This document shows, piece after piece, positions 10,241 to 21,789 of a stretch of 64,000 nucleotides of DNA; within the stretch, counting starts at the first letter, position 1, and each line of letters begins with the position of its first letter. The notes under the pieces were generated by a model. That model saw only the letters and a program-made list of their open reading frames with translations. It did not search any database and was not told where the DNA came from. Both the position numbers and the translations under genes were made by a program. Where the stretch lies: assembly GCA_029783825.1 (NCBI GenBank), contig JAREIK010016249.1, positions 1-64,000 on the forward strand, given 5' to 3'. The DNA is from Sapria himalayana. Its lineage: Eukaryota > Streptophyta > Magnoliopsida > Malpighiales > Rafflesiaceae.

Positions 10241-13200
10241 ATGAGCTTATATCATCAGTGAATGTACAAAAGGGTTATTACTAAATTTTTGAATAAAGAT
10301 TTTTTGACTGAGCTTGAAATTTCATTAATTTTTCATGTAGTCAATCAAGATCGAAGGATGGAGAAAAAATTAAGTGTCCATGTAATCATCAAAAGTGTCA
10401 TAATATCCCTTTTCATGATGCTAACACTGTAAGATATCATTTGGCAAATTATGCCTTTGTGCCAAATTATTTTGTTAGGATTTATCATGGTGAAAGTACA
10501 AAGACTCTGAATATTGACCAAAATGAGGGTATTGAATCATTTGCTTGTGGTTGAGAATCATCAAACACATACCATAGAATGATCATGGAAGCAGCTGGTC
10601 CTAACTTCAATATGGATTACGTAGATGAACTACCTAATCCTGAAGCTAAGAAATTTTATGTGATGCTTAAAGCTGCAGATAAAGAGTTGTGGTCTGGTTG
10701 TAAAATACATTCGCAATTGTGACTTTTGGCTCGACTAATGAGCATTAAGTCAGGAATTCATATGTCTGAGAAATTATTTGATCAGGTGATAGAACTGATG
10801 AAAGAGATTGTTTCGGATAATAATTTGATCACTAACAACTTTTACAATGCTAAGAAGTTACTACGAGGAATGAGTCTACCCGTGGAAAAAATTTGATTGT
10901 TGTTAAAATGGATGCATGTTATATTGGGGCGGTGATAGTGATTTAATTAGCTGTAAGTTTTTTTAACCATCCTCGATTTAGGAAGGAACCTAGTGCTATA
11001 GAAACGTGAAAAAAATTGAAAGTTATCTTTAAAAAGATGTATTATTTTCCATTAATTCCTCAATTATAGAGACTATATGCATCAAATACTACACAAATGA
11101 TATGAGGTGGCATTCCGAGCATGAGGTTAAAGAAGGGGTAATGCGTCATCCATCAGATTCACCTGCTTGGAAGCATTTTAAATATATACATCAAGATTTT
11201 TTAGCAGAAAGTCGAAATGTGAGATTAGGTCTCTACACTAATGGATTTCAGCCATTTGGACAATCTGGACAATAGTATTCAACATGGCCAGTGATAGTGA
11301 TGCCTTATAACTTGTCTCCATGGTTGTGTATGAAGGAGCAATATATGTTTTTGCAAATATTGGTTATGTGGATATTTTCTTACAACCTCTTATTGTAGAG
11401 TTAAATTATTTATAGGATGTAGGCTTGAATACATATAATATCTCAAAAAGAAAAATTTCATTATGCAGGCAGCCCTTATGTGGATGGTAAGTGACTTTCT
11501 TGTATATTCAATGTTGTCTGGCTGGAGTACTACAGGATGATTCGCATGCCCACATTACAAGACAAATTTTGATGCATTTACCTTCAAATTTAGTGTTAAA
11601 TAGTCATGGTTTGATAACCATCGTAACTTTCTACCTATCAATCATCCATTTCGAAGAAATAGAACTGCATTTCGAAGAAATAAAACTGTGATGACATTTG
11701 CACAAGTTTTTCGTTCAGGAGATGATATTATTAGAGATTCATAATTTGGGTTTGAATAAGGTAACTGAAAAGGATGCTACTGGAAGTAATGGACCAATAT
11801 GCAAATTATTTGGCTAGAGCAAACGTAGTATATTTTGGGACTTGCCCTATTGGAAGTCCAATTTAATTCGTCATAACTTAGATATAATTCATATTGAAAA
11901 AAATGTTTTTGATAATGTTTTCAACAATATCCTTAATGTAGATGGAAAAACAAAAGACACTTTAAAATCAAGACAAGAGCAGAAAGATTACTTTGGCGGC
12001 GTGAATTGAAGCTGAATGAAGAAACATGAAAATTCCCTAAAGCTTGCCACACACATGATAAGAAGGCAAGATCGATATTGTGTGAATGGGTTAAAAATTT
12101 AAAATTCCTTGATGGATATGTGTCAAATATGGGTAGATGCATGGATATGAAGAATCTTAAGTTATTTGGAATGAAAAGTCATGACTGTCATGTATTTATG
12201 CAGAGATTAATACCAATTGCATTTCATGAATTACTTCCACAAAGTGTTTGGAAGATCCTTACAGAACTCAGTTTGTTTTTCAAAAAGCTAACTGCAACTA
12301 CAATCAAAATAGATGACATGGTGAGGCTGGAGAATGATATTCCACTTATTATTTGTAAGCTAGAATGGATATTCCCACCGAGTTTTTTTATCTATATGAA
12401 GCATTTGCCGGTCCATTTGGCATATGAAGCTAGGATTGCAGGGCCTGTGCAATTTAGGTGGATGTATCCTTTGGAGAGGTAATTACATATAATTTGTTAT
12501 GTTTTGTTATTTTGTACTTTAAGTAATATTGTAATTTAATCAAATTGAACCCTAACATTATGGTTGTAAGTATCTTAGTAAGTCGGAATTGAATGTTAGA
12601 AACAAGACAAAAGTTGAAGGTTTAATTTGCAATGCATATTTAGTAGAAGAAGCATCATCATTTTGTTCTTATTATTTTGATGATCATGTCAATACAAAGA
12701 ATAGAAATATGCCACGGAATTATGAAGGTCTTGTGATGGTAGAAGATGATTCTGTGGACAAATTATCTTTCTTCAAGCACCCTGGAAGAGCATTTGGAAT
12801 AGTAATGAAAAGATGTATGATAGATGAAGAGTACAAAGCAACCATGAGCTATGTTTTACTTAATTGTGAGGAGGTTGCACCATACATTGAGTATGTATAC
12901 ACAAAATGGTTGTAGGTTAAATCATAGTTTAATTTTATCATTAATAAGAATTATTAAAAATTGATATACATTTTTTGTCTTTTTATATTTGTACAGTATT
13001 TATGTTGAGCAGTTAAAATATCGGCAACCAGCAATTTCCAGCAATGATGTCGATTATATGCTAGAAAATGAATTTTCAAATTGGTTCAAAAATTATGTGA
13101 GAATTATTAAGTTTTAAATTTTGAATTATTTAATTTATTATTATCTTTTATTTGTTAATATCAATTTTGTTAATTGATGTCACATGTAATTGATCATTCA

Positions 13201-13914
13201 AATGGAAATTCAAATATTTGTATTCAAAATATAAGTAAAGGCCCATTTCGATATTTGACAACCTATCCTGGGTATTTTGTTAATGGATATAAATTTCACA
13301 CAATTGGGCATGGTTCTTCTAAAATAATAATGAATAGTAGTGTATGCATTAAAGGCACAGGATATAGTGCAGATGAGATTGATTATTATGGTCAACTCAA
13401 ATAAGTGATTTAGTTGGAGTATCCTGGACTTGAAAATAATAGGATTTATTATTTAAGTGAGAGTGGTTTGATCATACACTAAATGTGGGCACAAAGATTC
13501 ATTCGGATTATAAGCTAGTGGATGTTAACCATAAACACGGATATAATTGAAATGAGTCATTTATTATGACAGTTCAAGTTGCTCAGGTATATTATTGTAC
13601 ATATTCGGGTTTATCTCATGAAAAGAGATATTGGTGGGCAATTTGCAAGATCAAAGCACGATCAAAATTTGAAGTATCATCATCGCAACAAAGAAGTGCA
13701 GATGTAGAAATTACACCAACATTCCAAGAAGATGACATAAATAATAGTGAGTCTTTAAATGTAGATGAAGATCCAAAAATTTATGTGACTCAAATGGTGG
13801 CACAATAGAAATTGAAGATGATAAATTTCTATCTGTAGATAAGTTTGAACTTCTATCAGAATCAGACAAAATATCAGAAGATCCATTGGAGGATGACAGT
13901 GATGCCGATAATTA
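10241..13914 (+). pseudogene. TNP2-like CACTA transposase, IIa copy, broken
   Basis: This is the transposase of En/Spm-type elements, which cuts at CACTA ends. Recognisable parts in order: an N-terminal transposase-associated domain at about 10262-10560 (VPNYFVRIYHGEST); a TNP2/Transposase_21 region at about 10700-11960 (NVRLGLYTNGFQPFGQSGQ, WPVIVMPYNLSPWLCMK); a DUF4218-like region at about 12060-12915 (KSHDCHVFMQRLIPIAFHELL); and a DUF4216-like region at about 13300-13700 (DEIDYYGQLK, VAQVYYCTYSG). An intron-like gap follows MYPLER at about 12480-12570. Frames break at about 10550, 10722, 10893, 11040-11080, 11270 and elsewhere, with further stops, so it is not functional. I chose the start by comparison with IIb (25394). 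It is the closest relative of the IIb copy. Confidence 0.88.
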
Positions 13915-14053
13915 AATTGTTATAATTTTATCATAAATTTAAACTATCAAAGACATTTTATATTTTATTGAAATCTATCCGTATGTTTTTTGAAAATGCA
14001 TGCTTGTTCATCATTTTTCTATTTTTTGTTCTTTGGTTTATTTTGTACAGTAG

Positions 14054-15915
14054 ATGGTGCCTAAAGGACATGGTCATGGCGGAGCTGGACGTGGACATAG
14101 AAATGAACCAAATTCAACTAGTATGTTACATAATGTTGCAGAATCAATACCATCTCATAGCCACCATATCTTGACTTCAACATCACAATCACCATCTCCA
14201 TTTTTATCACCATCACCATCATTGAGACCTCTACTAACACCTTTATCAATGTAAGCCCACCACTGATTGTGCTTCCTGCGGACACTTTTGATCCATCTCA
14301 ATTTATAACCCAAAATTACACCGATTATTCCCCCATTTACAATACCAACGACATCATCAAATGTTGTACCTTCCTCTAAAGTCAGTGCAAAGTTATAAAT
14401 TGATATTGTCGATGAGAGGTAAAAGAAAAATTTAAAATGATTTGGAAAAAAAATTGTGATGTTACTGTCAATGGTTTTTTATATTGTTATGATTTGCTTG
14501 TTTTCTATGTTATTTATTCATTTGTACAGTTTTATTCCATCTCACAAGTGTTCAACTATAATTAAAAAGGCTTTCAAGAAAATGGCTAATGCCAAAGCTT
14601 TCTCCTGGAAGAAAGTTTCTCAATCGGCAAAGGAGTCATATTTTAATGACTTTCAGGTAAAAATAAAAAAACAAAAGAATTGAAAAATAATTATCTAATT
14701 ACTTAACTTTTATGTTGGTTATTATTCAAGCAGTAAATAATTAGGTTCCTATTGTTAATATAAATTCTTTTGTCATTTTTTTATAGAATCAGTGCACATG
14801 GCCACCTAAATTTAATGGAAAGATAAAGTCATTATGGGAGATCAAAGCAGCTCAATGGTATTCTGATTTTATTCATAAATTAAAGAAAATTAAAGAAAGG
14901 CTAGATTTTATATCCGAGGAAGACTGACCCAAGTGGCTTTATTATTGGGAGGAGCTAGATGTGAAGAAAAATTCAGATATTGCCAGCAAAAATTGCTGAA
15001 GTGAGGTTGTTGGACTAGGTAGAGAAATCTATCGACACACAGGAGGTTCAAAGTCGAGCATCGAGCATGCTAGAGATTTGGTACAAATTTAAAATTTTAA
15101 ACATATCTATATTTTGTGGTTGTCCTAATAGTCCTATAAATATATCTCTGTATAGTTTTAATAATTTTGTTAAATTTTTTTTTCATTTGTTTTTTTATGA
15201 ATTAATAAAAACATATTCTTAGGCTGGAGAATTGAGTCGAGATCCAAATTTCTATGAGATTTTCAAGAAGATGCATGTGAAGAAAGTGGATGGTCAATAT
15301 GTTGACAACAAGTCTCAGATGATTGCGGTAAGAAATTGTTATATTAATTAGACATTATAAAACTACAATACATTATGAAAATTATTTTGAATGCAAAATT
15401 TTTATTTTTTTTTTGTAAATCTAGAATAGTTTTGTCTCATTTATCTTAGGACCTAATGGAGGAACGTGTGAACGTTGCTCATCAATAGGTTGAGGGTTCT
15501 ATGAATCTTGAACCAATTGACTATGATCCAATTTATTTGGAGATAATAGGAGGTCGAAAGAAGCATCGAGTGTATGGAATCGGCTCTAAGGGAGTGGCAT
15601 TTTGTTGTAGCAGTCATGCTTCTAATTCATCTATATCAGCAATGGTGGATGAGGCGCTTGAACAACAAGCACATGAAACAAATGAATGTAATGTAGATAT
15701 GGAGACAGAACTAAAAAAAGAAGGATGCACAGATAACTAATTTGATGGAAGAAAAGCAAGAAATTAAAGAAATTTAAAAGCTATGCAACAGTAGATGTCC
15801 TATATGGAATCATAGTTAGCGACATTGGCACATCAAATAGTATACCGAGATCTAGCTATAAATCATCGCAGGAAAGGCTAGCATTCCATACAAATTATGA
15901 GGATGACTTAGTATA
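14054..15915 (+). pseudogene. TnpD/Transposase_24-like gene, IIa copy, broken
   Basis: This second gene of plant CACTA elements lies just downstream of the transposase gene on the same strand. It begins MVPKGHGHGGAGRGHRN, a glycine/arginine-rich start. Exon-like pieces follow: 14530-14656 (KAFKKMANAKAFSWKK), about 14787-15080 (HTGGSKSSIEHARDL, a Transposase_24 signature), about 15223-15328 (DPNFYEIFKKMHVKK, VDNKSQM) and about 15449-15915 (DYDPIYLEIIGGRKKHRVYG). GT and AG dinucleotides at several piece boundaries suggest introns. Frameshifts and stops (for example near 14252, 14926 and 15487) mark it as a pseudogene. Family members are thought to bind or help at element ends; the exact role is not shown here. 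Confidence 0.8.
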
Positions 15916-16259
15916 AGAATTATTTCTGAACTTAATTTATTTTTGTCTATGTGTAGTAAATAATTATGATATTTTGTTGCAAGTATCTATTTTTTTTATT
16001 TTAGTTTTGTTCTATACTTTTTTGATTAACCAAATTATGAATCTTTGCAGGACACATTATGTGAGAGATAAGAAAAAATTTTGATTCAAATCATTCTGAC
16101 ATTTCCACTGTCCTTCCAATGCATGGGTCCCATATTTACCGATTTCAGATTTATCAAAAGGAGTGCTAGCTTATCTTATCTTTATTTTTCTAAAATCATT
16201 ATATTTTTGCACTCTCTTTATCTCTAAACATAATTGCTGGACATCTTTTGGATTTTTGG
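15916..16259. other. Spacer between the IIa TnpD-like gene and module C
   Basis: AT-rich sequence that is mirrored in the right arm (about 19857-19493). It has no gene signal. Confidence 0.6.
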
Positions 16260-17490
16260 TGAAACTGTATGAGAATAAACTTTAATTTGTGTTTGTTCAT
16301 GTCTATTAATTTTGTTTTTATATATCTGTGAATATGTTTTTGAGTCTCTTAATTTTTTGAGTAGAGTTTTAGACTATTATAGGTATGTAAAAACCCATAA
16401 TCAGCAGTGGAAACAGCGAAAGAGACGACATCAATGGCTATGGCGGTAGCGAAAGAGGCAGTGGTGGCAACATCTGCAGCATATGCAGCATCGGCAGCAG
16501 TGGCTGATGAAAAATCAGTGGCAGCTACGGCCGCTGTGGCAGAAGTGGCACCAGCGGCAAAAAAGGCAGCAATGGCGGCAGTGGCAACACCCGTAGTGGC
16601 TACTTCGACGGTACCAGTGGAGGAGGTATGAGCATCACTGGCAGCACTGGCTACCATGGTAGCAGCAGTGACAGCATCAGCTGCCCGGCAGCGGCAGCGA
16701 AAGCACCGGCAGTGGTAGCAACAGCAGTAGAGGGAGTAGCGCCAGTGGGAGCGGCATCGACAGCGGCAGTGGTAGTAGTAGAGGTAGCAGCAGCGACACC
16801 AGTGGTAGGAGCGGCAGCGGTAGTAGTGGTAGGAGCGGCAGTGGTAGCAGGAGTAACAGTGGTAGCGGGAGCAGTAGCGGTGCAGCAGTAGCGTAGCGAG
16901 CAGTAGCAACGGCAACATATGTGGTATATACGTATGTATATAGTCAGTATATACATACCTATAATACTATAGTATTTTATGTACATATATACTGAGTATA
17001 TATGTACTCAGTATATATGTACGCATAATTCTGTAGTTTATATGTACATTTACTGAAGTAATAACTATACGAGTGAAATGCTAATATAAATATATTTACT
17101 CCAGCAATATATATTTATCAAAACATAGTTATTTTTTATTTATTTTGTTTTGATTTGATAGTTTAAAATTCTTACAAATATGGTACCGCATTATTTTCCA
17201 TACAAAGCTTGTATAAGTGAACACATATTTCAACAAACATGAAGCACCGTGACTCGGATAACATTTTTGCAGTGGAAAGTTGGTGGTCGGAGGAGCAGTG
17301 GGAGAGAAAGCAACATCAATGCATTGATAGATTATACTTTATGCACATTCGGTAGATACATTGATAAATAAGATGTAATATGATTTTTAATATTTTTTTG
17401 TTTTTGTTATTTAATATATTGTATTAGAATAAGTTATTGAATGAAATTTTTTATAATTTAAAATATTCATTTATTGTTTCTATTTTTAGT
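16260..17490 (-). repeat. GC-rich trinucleotide module C (reverse orientation)
   Basis: Read on the minus strand it has the module order: spacer, ATCAATGTATCTACCGAA, GTTGCTTTCTCTCCC, TATATGTAC palindromic runs, a triplet-rich GC core (about 16905-16405), GATTATGGGTTTTTACATAC, and the closing segment near 16260. It is the mirror of module E across the centre of the inverted repeat. Confidence 0.85.
16981..17007. repeat. 27-bp near-perfect palindrome in module C
   Basis: GTACATATATACT and AGTATATATGTAC are reverse complements flanking a single central base. Shortened or mutated versions (ACTCAGTATATATGTAC) border the GC cores of modules A, B and E. Confidence 0.9.
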
Positions 17491-17536
17491 AAATTTATTT
17501 TTAAAAGATTAAATTATTTAATTAAAATTTTTTTAA

Positions 17537-18344
17537 CTGTATTACATTCAACTGTACTTTTTGTTCATGTCTATAATAACTATTTTATATATCTGTGAAT
17601 ATGCTTGTGTTTCTCCAAAATTTTTGGGTAGAGTTTTACCCTATTATAGGTATGTAAAAGCATATTATCATCAGAGGTAGCTGTGGTAGCGACGGCAGTA
17701 ATGGTAGTGATGGCAAAAGGTAGTGGCGCAAGAAGCGGCTGCAGCGGTAGTGGTAGTAGGAGGGCTAGCAGCATCGTCATCATGGATGGCACCAGCTGCA
17801 GTGGCAGCCGTGGCAACGAAGGCACGACTCGGAGGCAGTTGAGGCAGCATGGAAGGTAGTGACGGCAGCCACGGCAGCAACAACAGCAGTGGCACCTATT
17901 GCATCAGAGGTAGCGAAGGATGCTGAGGCTGTGGCAATATTTGCGATAGCAGCGGCTGCAGTGGTAGCAACGGCAGCAACGGCAGTGGTGGCAGCAGAGG
18001 CAGCTGCAGGGGCGGCAGCGACAGCGTGAGCATCATGAACGGCAACAAATGTGGTATATACATACGTATATAGTTAGTATATACGTACATTTAATACTGT
18101 TGTATTTTATGTAAGTATATATTGAGTATATTTTCACTCAGATTATATGTACACTTAATACTACTGTTATATGTACATATATTATAGTAATATATTTACA
18201 AGTGAATTACTAGTATATATTTACATATATACTACAAGATTTTATATGTATCAAAACATTATTTTTTTTCTGACTGAGTGGTTTAATTTTTATATAGATA
18301 TGATGCTGCATTATTCCTCATACAAAGCTTCTATAAGTGATGAA
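17537..18344 (-). repeat. GC-rich trinucleotide module D (reverse orientation, truncated)
   Basis: On the minus strand it runs from ATCACTTATAGAAGCTTTG through TATATGTAC-type runs and a GC triplet core (about 18050-17665) to TACATACCTATAATAGGG and a closing AT-rich segment. The part carrying ATCAATGTATCTAC is missing, because the module meets the short CACTA subterminal repeats at 18345. It lies head to tail with module C. Confidence 0.82.
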
Positions 18345-18528
18345 TTTTAGTTTATCTTGTTAGTTTAGCAACAGAATTTTTCTTTTTTAGCAAGGGAATT
18401 TTCCGTCGCTAAATTTTTAGCTAGGGAAATTCCGTAGCTAAAAATTTAGCAAGAAACACTTTATAAAGGGACACGATCCGTAGCTATATGGGGTTTTTCC
18501 CTAGCTATATGGGATTTTTGATGTAGCG
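18345..18528. repeat. Right terminal and short subterminal repeats of IIa, at the centre of the inverted repeat
   Basis: It contains TTAGCAAGGGAATTTTCCG, TCGCTAAATTTTTAGCTAGGG and CCGTAGCTATATGGGG, and ends ATTTTTGATGTAGCG. Reverse complemented, it follows the left end 1406-1559 motif by motif, including CTACATCAAAAATCCCATA, AGCTAGGG, GGATCG and CTTGCTAAA. Confidence 0.8.
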
Positions 18529-18534
18529 AAATAT

Positions 18535-19492
18535 ATTATATCTTATTAATCAATGTATCTACTGATTGTGCATAAAGTATAATTTATCAATGCATTGACG
18601 TTACTTTCTCTCCCTCTGCTGTGAAAATGCTGTCCGAGTCACATTACTTAATATTTGTTGAAATATGTCTTCACTTATACATGCTTCATACGGAAAACAA
18701 TGCGGTACCATATCTGTACAAAATTTAAACCACCAAATAAAATTAAAATAAATAAAAAAAATAATGTTTTGGTAAATATATATTGTTGCAATAAATATGT
18801 ACATATATACTAGCATTTCACTCATACATTATTACTGTAGTATATATACATATAAACTATAGTATATGTACATATAAACTATAGTATTATGCATACATAT
18901 ATATTGAATACATATATATACTGAGTATATATGTACATATAATATTGTAGTATTATATGTACGTATATACTAACTATATACATAAGTATATACCACATTT
19001 TTTGCCATTACAGTTGCTCCTGCTGTTGCTGTCGCTCTTGCCACAGCTACCGCTGGTGCTCTTTTTCAGATGCTGCCGCAGCTGTTGTCTCTGCCACTGG
19101 TGCTAGCGTTGCCGCTACCACTACCACTGTCGCTGCCACATGTCACTGCCACTGCCGCAGCTGCCAGAGTTGCCACTACCACCATCGTGGCTACCCACCG
19201 CGGCCGTGGCTATCGTGGCCGCAATTGCTACCATCGCTGCCTCAGCTACAGCTACTACTGTCACTTACCGGTGCCACCACTGATCCCGCTGCTACCCGCC
19301 GCTGCCACTTCTGCTACGGCCGCTGCCGTCACTGCCACTGCTACACTACTGAAATTTGGCTTTTACATACCTATAATAAACTAAAAACTCTACCCAAAAA
19401 ATTCAGAGACATAAAAACATATTCACAGATATATACAAAACAAATTTTATAGACATGAAGAAATAAATTAAAGTTGATTGTCATACAGCTTC
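18535..19492 (+). repeat. GC-rich trinucleotide module E
   Basis: It has the module order on the plus strand: ATCAATGTATCTACTGAT, GTTACTTTCTCTCCC, TATATGTAC runs, a GC triplet core (about 19015-19360), TTGGCTTTTACATACC, then GATTGTCATACAGCTTC. It mirrors module C. Its first bases abut the IIa terminus, so part of its spacer is lost. Confidence 0.85.
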
Positions 19493-19857
19493 AATAAAAA
19501 TCCAAAAGATATCCAAAGATTATGTTTAGAGATAATAGAGTGCAAAAAATAAAATATTTTTAGAATAATGAAGATAAGATAAACTTGCCCTTTTTTTGAT
19601 AAAGTTGAAATCGGTAAAAATGGGATCAATGCACTAGAAGGACCGTGGTAATGTCCTGAATGCTTTGAATCGAAATTTTTTATTTTGTCTCACATAATGC
19701 TGTAAAGATTTATTAATTTGGTTAATTGGAAAAGCAAAGAATAAAACCAGAATAAAAAAATTGAAACATGCAAAAAAATATCATAATTATTTGCTACACA
19801 TACAAAAAAAATAACAGTTCAGATATAATTTTCATACGCAATCATCCTCATAATTTG

Positions 19858-21726
19858 TAAGGAATGTTAGCCTCTCCTGTGAGGATTCGCAACTGGATCT
19901 CTAAATGCTATTTGTTGCGCCAATGCCCCTAACTGTGACTCAATATATGACATCTGCTCTTGCATTACATTTTTAATTTCTTTCATCTCATAATTCATTT
20001 TTTTAATTTCTTGCATTTCCTTCCATCAAATTAGTTATCTTCTCATTTTTCTTTTTCATTTCTGTCTTCATAACTACTATATATTCATTTGTTTCCAGTG
20101 CTTGTTGTTTGACCACCCTCATCCACCTTTGCTGATACAAGTGAATTTAGAAGCATGACTGCTACAACAAAATGCGACTTTCTTAGAGCTGATTCGGTAC
20201 ACTCGCTGCTTCTTTTGACCTCTTATTATCTCCAAATAAATAGGATCATATTCAATTGGTTGAAGATCCATAGAACCCTCAACTTTTTGATGAGAAACTG
20301 TCACACGTTCCTCTATTAGGTATTGAGATAAAATAGAGAAAAAAACTATTATAGATATACAAAAAATAAAATAAATATTTTGGATCCAACAATTTTCATA
20401 ATGTACTGTTGTTTTATAAAATCTAATTAATATAACAATTTTTTATAGCAATCATCTGTGACTTGTTGTCAACATACTGACCATCCACTTTCTTCACATG
20501 CATCTTACTGAAAATCTCATAAAAATTTATATCTCGACCTAATTCATCAACCTAAAATTTGTTTTTATTAAGTCTTAAAAAAACAAATGATAAAAAAATG
20601 TAACAAAATTAATAAAACCATGCATAGATTTTAATTATAGGGCTTTTAGGACAACCACAAAATATAGAAATGTTTAGAATTTTAAATTTGTACCAATATC
20701 TAGCATGCTCAATGCTCGACTTTGAACCTCTAGTGTGTCGACATATTTCTGTACCTAGTCCAGCTACCTCATTTCATTAATTTTTATGGGCAATATCTTA
20801 TTTTTTTCTTCACATCTGGCTCATCCCAATAATTAAGCCACTCGGGCTAGTCTTCCTCAAATATAAAATCATGCCTTTCTTTCATTTTCTTTAATTTATG
20901 GATAAAATCAGAATACCATTTAGCAGATTTGATCTCCCATAATGACTTTATCTTTCCAACAAATTTGGGTGCCAATGTGCACTGATTCTATAAAAAGAAA
21001 AATGACAAAGAATTTATATTAACTACAAGAACATAATTATTTACTGCTTGAATAATAACCAACATAAAAGTTAAGTAATTAGATAAATATTTTTCAATGC
21101 TTTTGTTTGTTATTTTTACCTGAAAGTCATTAAAATGACTTTTTTGTCGATTCAGGAACTTTCTTCTAGGTGAAAGCTTTAGAATCAGTCACTTTCTTGA
21201 AAGCCATTATAATTATTGTAGAACACTTGTGAGATAGAATAAAACTATACAAATAAAAAAATAACATTGAAAACAAGCAAATCATAACAATATTAAAAAA
21301 ACCACTGACAATAACAATCAATTTTTTTTTTCAATTCATTTTTACATATATCTTTTACCTCTCATCTACAATCTCAATTTCTAACATTACACTGATTGCA
21401 AAGGAGGGCACAATATTTGATGATGTCATTGGTATTATAAATGAGGGGAACAATCAGTGTAAATGCGGTGCATAAGAAAGAGATGAATCAAAAGTATGTG
21501 CAGAAAGCACGATGAGTAGTGGGCTTACATCTAATAAAGGTGATAGTAGAGGTCTAAAAGATGGTGATGATGATAGAAATGGAGATGGTGATTCTGATGT
21601 TTAAGTTTGGATATGGTGGCTATGAGATGGTACTAATTATGCAACATGATGTAACATAATAGATGAATTTGGTTCATTTCTGTGTCGACGTCCAACTCCA
21701 CCACAGCCACATTCTTAAGGCACCAT
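19858..21726 (-). pseudogene. TnpD/Transposase_24-like gene, IIb copy, broken
   Basis: Minus-strand counterpart of 14054-15915. The start codon (21726) opens a frame that soon stops where IIa reads on (MVP*ECGCGGVGRRHRN). Later pieces match IIa: about 20966-20700 around the HTGGS-like segment, about 20555-20450 (KMHVKKVDGQYVDNKSQ) and 20304-20119 (DLQPIEYDPIYLEIIRGQKK). Frameshifts and stops differ from those in IIa, so the two copies decayed separately. Confidence 0.78.
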
Positions 21727-21789
21727 CTACTGTACAAAATAATACATAGAACAAAAAATAGGGATATGATGAACAAGCATTTATTTCAG

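Larger units (their letters stand above)
8500..17430. repeat. Left arm of large inverted repeat
   Basis: AT minisatellite, CT-rich leader, TNP2-like gene, TnpD-like gene and module C occur here in this order. They occur again as the reverse complement at 28245 down to 18535. Clear anchors are the TATA/CT leader (9605 versus 26162), the TNP2 start (10241 versus 25394), the TnpD start (14054 versus 21726) and the module boundary (16260 versus 19492). The outer arm boundary lies in AT-rich repeats and is accurate to perhaps 100 bp. Confidence 0.88.
1406..18528 (+). mobile_element. CACTA transposon, family II copy IIa
   Basis: The left end is TACTACAAGAAAAATCCC, with the first base of CACTA changed. 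The right end at 18528, reverse complemented, is CGCTACATCAAAAATCCC. Both are followed by near-identical ATAGCTAGGG-type subterminal sequence, so I treat them as the two termini of one copy. Order from the left: terminus, short repeats, modules A and B (+), AT-rich leader with a solo LTR, TNP2 pseudogene, TnpD-like pseudogene, modules C and D (-), short repeats, terminus. I see no convincing 3-bp target duplication. The alternative is that 1406-34319 moved as one composite unit. Confidence 0.72.
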
